Positions 39,801 through 43,779 of a stretch of 43,779 bases of DNA are shown here, in pieces. Origin of the DNA: Acanthaster planci (taxonomy: Eukaryota > Echinodermata > Asteroidea > Valvatida > Acanthasteridae). Under the pieces are notes generated by a model. That model ran no database searches. It was not told where the DNA came from and was given only the letters and a program-made list of their open reading frames with translations. Every line of letters begins with the position of its first letter. Position 1 is the stretch's first letter. The stretch spans positions 44,857-88,635 of the forward strand of contig NW_019091370.1 in NCBI RefSeq assembly GCF_001949145.1, written 5' to 3'. The position numbers and the translations under genes are program-made.

Positions 39801-42684
39801 TCCACTGTTTGTCACTTTATACTTGATAAGACAATACAATGTACATGTAGTTCCCTATTAGTAACACTGACATGCATGTTTAGTATCTCAAATACCAGTA
39901 TCAAAATGCCCGTGGTGAGCATGACTCCATAGGTGACAGGTAATTGAGGCAGTGTTTGGACTTGTGCGAGTTCACTGTTTAATCATTTCTTCCATAAATG
40001 TATGCTTCTTAAACTGACTGGGATTTATACGTAGCTGCTTGTTTTCACATTTTGGTTGGAATATTTAGCATTCACAGCTGCATGGACATTTGATGAAAAA
40101 AGAAGACTTTGGGTTTTTTTTATTTTTATATACTTCTACGTGTACCTTGAGAATGATCTTTTCAATACATTTTTACTATATGAGATTTTCTGTTGATATT
40201 TTTCACACTTGTAAAGGGCTTGCTGTCTGACTTAATATATGTTTTAGTATGCTGTGCCTGACCAGCACACACTGATGAATTATTAATGTTATTGACCCAA
40301 GCTCATCAGCCTGAGTTTATCTGGAAGCCAAGCTTGTCAGTCTTGTCATGTGCTTTGCACTTGATGTACATGTAAAGGATCAGAGGTCTGTGTGTTGAAT
40401 AGCCTTTTGTATGCCAGACTATTGATATGCTAATGATGTTTGTGACTTTCTTAGGGTAACTGGCATGCCCCAACTTGCCCAGAACTTTTATCCTAGGGGT
40501 CAATAAACAAGGATAGAATTTCAAAGGAGAGATTGGGTTTTGCTCTGTAGCACACATGACAGTGAACTGGTTACATGCACATAAATTTGGAATATAAAAA
40601 TATGCTGTTGGTAAGGATGATTATAAATTCTTATCTTTAAATTGACATGTAGCTAGCACCATCACATAAATTATTTTTTAAAAGAAGGCAACAATAAACT
40701 ATGTATTTCAGTAAATTAAGTGTGGGATGTACATGTACATCTTATCTTGGATTCATTTGTACAAACTGCATGTTCCTAACGTTCAACCTTTTACACATAA
40801 GATTGTTAAGTTTATTATACAGAAATCAGATGTTTTGTATGCATATATGTTCAAAAGACTGCATTGGAAAGACTGGAACACTGAAGCTGCCGGACAAACT
40901 TCAGACTAATGTTCTTGGGTTCTGACCCAGATTCATTACAGTAGGTGTGAGATAGCCTACAAAGGTTCTTGAATTGAGTTCTCTTAGAGATGCACATCTA
41001 CATGGTTGTTAATCCCATGAACTGTGTCAACACAGGTCAAGATGTCTTGCCTCACTACACCTTTGTTATCCCCGTTATAGAGGTTTTTCACGTGACGTCA
41101 CTTGACCAACAAAGACAGTTCAAGAAGCATTCCAAGGCTGCAGTGGTGTGTGCATTTTCAAATCTGCATCTCTCAGTTGACAATTTCATGTATGCCAGAA
41201 GGCTGAGAGACTTCGAAGACACACGTAGTTTCACACACATCTGTGTATGTTGAACGCTGACCTTCAAAAATCATGTGACTGAAAAACTTCTATAGACGCA
41301 TGATAGAGGGTTGCTTGATGGATAAAAAAAGGGGCAGTTAGAAATGTACAAAATTTACATGAATAGCTACTTAATAAATGAGTGATTGGCTTATGTACTA
41401 GTACATGTAGTAAGGCGAAAAAAAATAGTTCTGCTTCCAATTACATGCTTCTCAAAAATAGGGTAGGTTGGTAGGTTTGAAAATTGGGGGGGTGTTAATT
41501 TTTGGTGCTGATATTATAGCATGAATGTGGACGAAAGCTTCCAAAATTGTCTGATAAAAGTGATAAAAACGTGTCTTAATCTATGTAAAAAATTTCTACA
41601 GTTGATAATCCACAAGAACTATGGACAATCCACACAATGCTAGTCAGGTAATCACAACGGCAAAGTGGCCTACTATATCCGTACATACATGCATAGACAA
41701 GAGACTAAGGCTGCATCCGAATCTCTTGTCTAGGTCTAGGTTTCACTCCAATGAAAATGCGTGGAGACGCGTAGACAATAGACCTAGCCGTAGCTCAGGA
41801 AGCCCGTTTTGGACATGGCTTAAATTCTGTGAATTAACTTGCAGAAATCCTCTTGCAACATCGATTTTTTTTGGTTGACCTGCACCTACATGTATACTAG
41901 GTGCGTGCTTGTATGGCCGATGTAGTGTAATCGACCGGGATGGCGCGTTCTTTGCATGGGCACAGCAGGGTGGGAACCAGCAAAGCCTTGCTTTAATGCA
42001 TTGAGCTTACGCATGTGTTTTCACCACTGCGACAGCAAAATGTGAAGGGAACTCATGAAAATAACGGAAGTTTCTTTTCAAAAGTTGCAAATGTGAGTGG
42101 GAAAACAAAAATGTTTTAACGTGAGAAAGGGTTGTTGAAAGGTGTTTTGTGAAGACAGAAAAGACATCAGGATTGATGTTTTTAATTTTGAAATGGTAAA
42201 AATTTGTTTCTCTAACTTGCCGATAAAAATTTTAGGGTCGTGCTGAAAAGTTAGGGTTGGTCAGGTAACCAGGAGCAGAAGTGTTTTTTTGCCTTATTGT
42301 AGTCTGTTGCCATTTTCTTCATTTATCATTTGTTGGTCACATGCAGAATATTTTCAGCTTTACTTGGAAGGAAAAATGCTACCACTTCTAAACTAAGGCC
42401 TTGTTTTAATGATAATTGTGTAATTGTAAAATGAAACTTCAAAAAATGAGAACATTTAAAAAGAAAAGTTCAACACAGATTTTGTATCCATAAAGAACTT
42501 TCAAGAGGTTTTTGTTTTGATTTCATTGTGCATTTCATTTTCTTTTACATTCCTGCAGGCAATTTTCCAGCCATCAGTGATGACCTAGTCAATTCATATC
42601 ACTTGCTGCTGTGCTGCCTTGATCTGATATTCAGCAATGTCCTACTAGCCAACCGCCGTGACCTATTGAACCCTGAGTTCACAG
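33723..42684 (+). CDS. RBL1-like: retinoblastoma-like pocket protein (p107/p130 family), 5' part
   Basis: Five coding exons, 33723-33860, 37189-37322, 38534-38740, 39521-39585 and 42559-42684, join in frame to residues 1-223 and run on past the window. Seen: ISINYTLEGDDLHWLVCALY (human p107: GNYSLEGEVTHWLACSLY), then VEGNCVSLTRLLRSS, QFFNKMKKWEDMANLP, RLERNFNVSTVIFKKY, and NSYHLLLCCLDLIFSN. This is the N-terminal cyclin-like fold of pocket proteins, in the RBL1/RBL2 style rather than RB1. Family knowledge: RBL proteins bind E2F4/5 and the DREAM complex in the nucleus and repress cell-cycle genes in quiescent cells. The pocket A/B and LxCxE cleft lie to the right of the window. The gene is divergent from HSF5-like. 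RBL1 and RBL2 cannot be separated here; one ancestral gene is likely. Confidence 0.95.
34207..35080. mobile_element. foldback-type element with tandem-repeat arms and 8-base target duplication
   Basis: In RBL intron 1. The left arm (34215-34395) is about ten units of roughly CCAACTCGGACCCAYG (16-19 bases). The right arm (about 34973-35072) has about six units in inverse orientation. Read inward, both arms begin with the same 29 bases, starting GTCAACTCGGACCCAAACC. ATATTATA stands at 34199-34206 and again at 35081-35088, eight bases outside each arm. The 570-base middle has no transposase. Tandem-structured inverted arms resemble Drosophila FB and Galileo elements; superfamily not assigned. 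Confidence 0.75.
35320..35378. repeat. telomere-like inverted repeat
   Basis: TTAACCCTAACCCT at 35320-35333 and its exact complement AGGGTTAGGGTTAA at 35365-35378, separated by 31 bases. Each arm contains barely two TTAGGG units. Confidence 0.7.
35400..37188 (+). other. right part of RBL intron 1
   Basis: No exon seen. Contains a run of tandem ACATGT palindromes at about 36868-36886. Open frames such as 36127-36438 have no recognised motif. Confidence 0.5.
37189..37322 (+). CDS. RBL1-like: RBL exon 2
   Basis: Acceptor gatcacccag, donor GTAAGA. Residues 47-90: GDDLHWLVCALYVACRRS, TVPTVGNGTVEGNCVSLTR, LLRSSRL; ends two bases into Ser91. Confidence 0.95.
37543..38226. mobile_element. 684-base TIR element with CAGC ends and TAA flanks
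   Basis: In RBL intron 2. The left end CAGCCCATTCCCACTTGA and the complement of the right end CAGCGTGTTCCCACTTGA agree at 15 of 18 bases. TAA flanks both ends (37540-37542 and 38227-38229), as in PIF/Harbinger elements. A further GTGGGAACGCGAC near 38131 and paired GGATCAA/TTGATCC words lie within. GC-richer than its surroundings, no transposase. Confidence 0.65.
38534..38740 (+). CDS. RBL1-like: RBL exon 3
   Basis: Acceptor catattgcag, donor GTAACA. Residues 92-159: VIQFFNKMKKWEDMANLP, FRDKVERLERNFNVSTVIF, KKYQPIFQDLFIF and a basic end PRGRKQ; ends two bases into Arg160. Confidence 0.95.
38741..39520 (+). other. RBL intron 3
   Basis: AT-rich intron; no exon, repeat or RNA that I can support. 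Confidence 0.5.
39521..39585 (+). CDS. RBL1-like: RBL exon 4 (65 bases)
   Basis: Acceptor gtaccttgcag, donor GTTAGT. Residues 161-181: RQPCSYSDLFSFCWTLF then ILVK (human p107: IPCSVKDLFNFCWTLFVYTK). Short but well matched. Confidence 0.93.
39586..42558 (+). other. RBL intron 4, remainder
   Basis: Apart from the TIR element at 41078-41292 I see no structure. Open frames such as 40701-40925 and 41621-41878 have no known motif. Confidence 0.5.
41078..41292. mobile_element. 215-base TIR element with TA target sites
   Basis: In RBL intron 4. The left end TAGAGGTTTTTCACGTGAC and the complement of the right end TAGAAGTTTTTCAGTCACATG form imperfect inverted repeats, flanked by TA. A CRE palindrome TGACGTCA lies at 41093-41100. 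A half copy is at 25606-25690. Confidence 0.65.
42559..42684 (+). CDS. RBL1-like: RBL exon 5
   Basis: Acceptor cattcctgcag, donor GTGAGC. Residues 183-223: NFPAISDDLVNSYHLLLCC, LDLIFSNVLLANRRDLLN and PEFT (human p107: GDDLVNSYHLLLCCLDLIFA...RQDLLNPSF). The next exon is not in the window. Confidence 0.95.
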
Positions 42685-43779
42685 GTGAGCCATGGTGTGT
42701 TTGAGTCAGTTAATCTCTTTCAGGAAAGATGCTATTGAGATTGAGCCGATGCCAAGCCTACCTTGTGTTGATTGTGTGTTGAAATTGCTGTTCCTCAGGT
42801 ACATGTATCTGTTTTAACCTTGTTCATTCTTTACAAAAGGTGTCAAGTAAAGCAACTCACAGAAAAGCGGTTTATTGGGATTTTACTAAGTTTAGGTGAC
42901 TTCCCTTGTAAAATGCTACTGGGGTTTAGGATTAATCATTAAATAAACAGTTTTTTTAGAGGTGAAAAAAGTATTGTACAAGACAGGAAGTGAACTTCAT
43001 CAGTGAACTTTGTGTAGCATTAGAAAGGTATTTCCCCTGGGGCCATTTCACACTTCTATTACTCATCTTGTTTCCCAAAATCCTGCCCCCACAGGCCCAG
43101 GTTTATGAAGGTGCATGTACCAAGTTTGTGCATGTATGTTGACACACCGATACAATCAAACGATTTCCTAATTCTACAGAGTATTAGCAGCGATATCTTG
43201 TATGGAAAATATTCTTGGAATGAAACACTCTTTATCCACAAAGAGTCATCCACATACGGACAGGGAATATGATATTTATTCCTGCATGCCTTTAGTGTGA
43301 TTGTTTTCATTGTGAATGTAGGCAAGCCTTGATCGTTATGCCGGCCATGGGTGGCCATTGCTGTGATATCCCAGTGCATTGACTGCAATGCCCGTCCTCT
43401 TGCACAGTCAAAGGTCGAGTTCGGGCGGCCTGTTCTTGACACGGGGTTTCGCATTCTCGCGCTTGAACGGCGGAAACATGACCCAAGAATACTGTTATCA
43501 CAACAGGTTCACACTCCACCTCCTCGTCAGGATTTTACACAAACACACAGGAAAACTCGTTAGATTTTATTTTCGAAAAGCTGCAAAACTATCGAAATGG
43601 CTTACAAAACTGGAGACAATGGAAAGTTTTGCACAATTAACATCAATGATTTTCCATGACAGATATGATTTATTTTAATGGAAAAGAAGTAAGCTCAAAC
43701 ATTAACTCTCGAAGAATGTACAAGGATGCCGCCATGTTGCATGTTGCTTGCATGCTACAAGTAACTAGTTTTGATAACC
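42685..43779 (+). other. RBL intron 5, right edge of window
   Basis: No match to the p107/p130 sequence expected next (GLPSDFH...). A GC-richer patch at about 43335-43560 keeps three overlapping frames open but shows no protein motif. Confidence 0.5.

Noticed and set aside
41695-41805. Paired TCTAGGTCTAGG and ATAGACCTAG words
   Set aside because: The sub-words occur in swapped order on the two sides, so they do not form one clean stem or TIR.
43307-43678. Overlapping frames in a GC-richer patch at the right edge
   Set aside because: None resembles the next p107/p130 exon and there is no matching-phase acceptor; most likely repeat-derived intron.

Overview
This is eukaryotic, intron-rich, AT-leaning DNA from an animal. 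It holds four conserved protein-coding genes whose exons join in frame at GT/AG boundaries. The proteins look bilaterian. The very frequent palindrome ACATGT/TACATGTA and the many GGCCTA words remind me of ambulacrarian genomes (sea urchins, starfish, hemichordates), with amphioxus as an alternative. That placement is an impression, not a proof. There are two assembly gaps (14065-14570 and 24683-24995).

Layout. (1) 491-7207, plus strand: the last nine coding exons of a CHD6/7/8/9 (kismet-type) chromatin remodeller, 983 residues after the ATPase and running to the stop codon, with two BRK domains. (2) 7208-12303: a 5.1 kb convergent spacer holding both 3' UTRs and an odd alternating palindromic tandem array. 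(3) 12304-21762, minus strand: a complete 212-residue RAB2 GTPase in seven coding exons. (4) 21763-28115: RAB2 promoter and mobile-element-rich DNA, including an inverted CpG-rich repeat pair around an assembly gap and a 1.1 kb terminal-inverted-repeat (TIR) element with a nested insertion. (5) 28116-29524 (or 28086-29524), minus strand: a heat-shock-factor gene of the HSF5 type, with DNA-binding domain and part of the C-terminal region. (6) 29525-33722: more small TIR elements, a possible solo LTR, and the promoter of the next gene. (7) 33723-42684 and onward, plus strand: the first five coding exons of a retinoblastoma-like pocket protein (p107/p130 family). Its introns carry further TIR elements, including one whose arms are tandem repeats (foldback type).

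The most informative result is the linkage. CHD, RAB2 and RBL lie within 43 kb here. In human, as I recall the map, the duplicated families sit pairwise: CHD7 with RAB2A (8q12), CHD8 with RAB2B (14q11), CHD9 with RBL2 (16q12) and CHD6 with RBL1 (20q). The window therefore looks like the unduplicated ancestral block behind four vertebrate paralogous regions. I found no novel prokaryote-like defence or gene-cluster system. The less ordinary content is the dense, nested set of small TIR elements, several of which carry a full CRE palindrome (TGACGTCA) and crowd around the HSF5-like gene.
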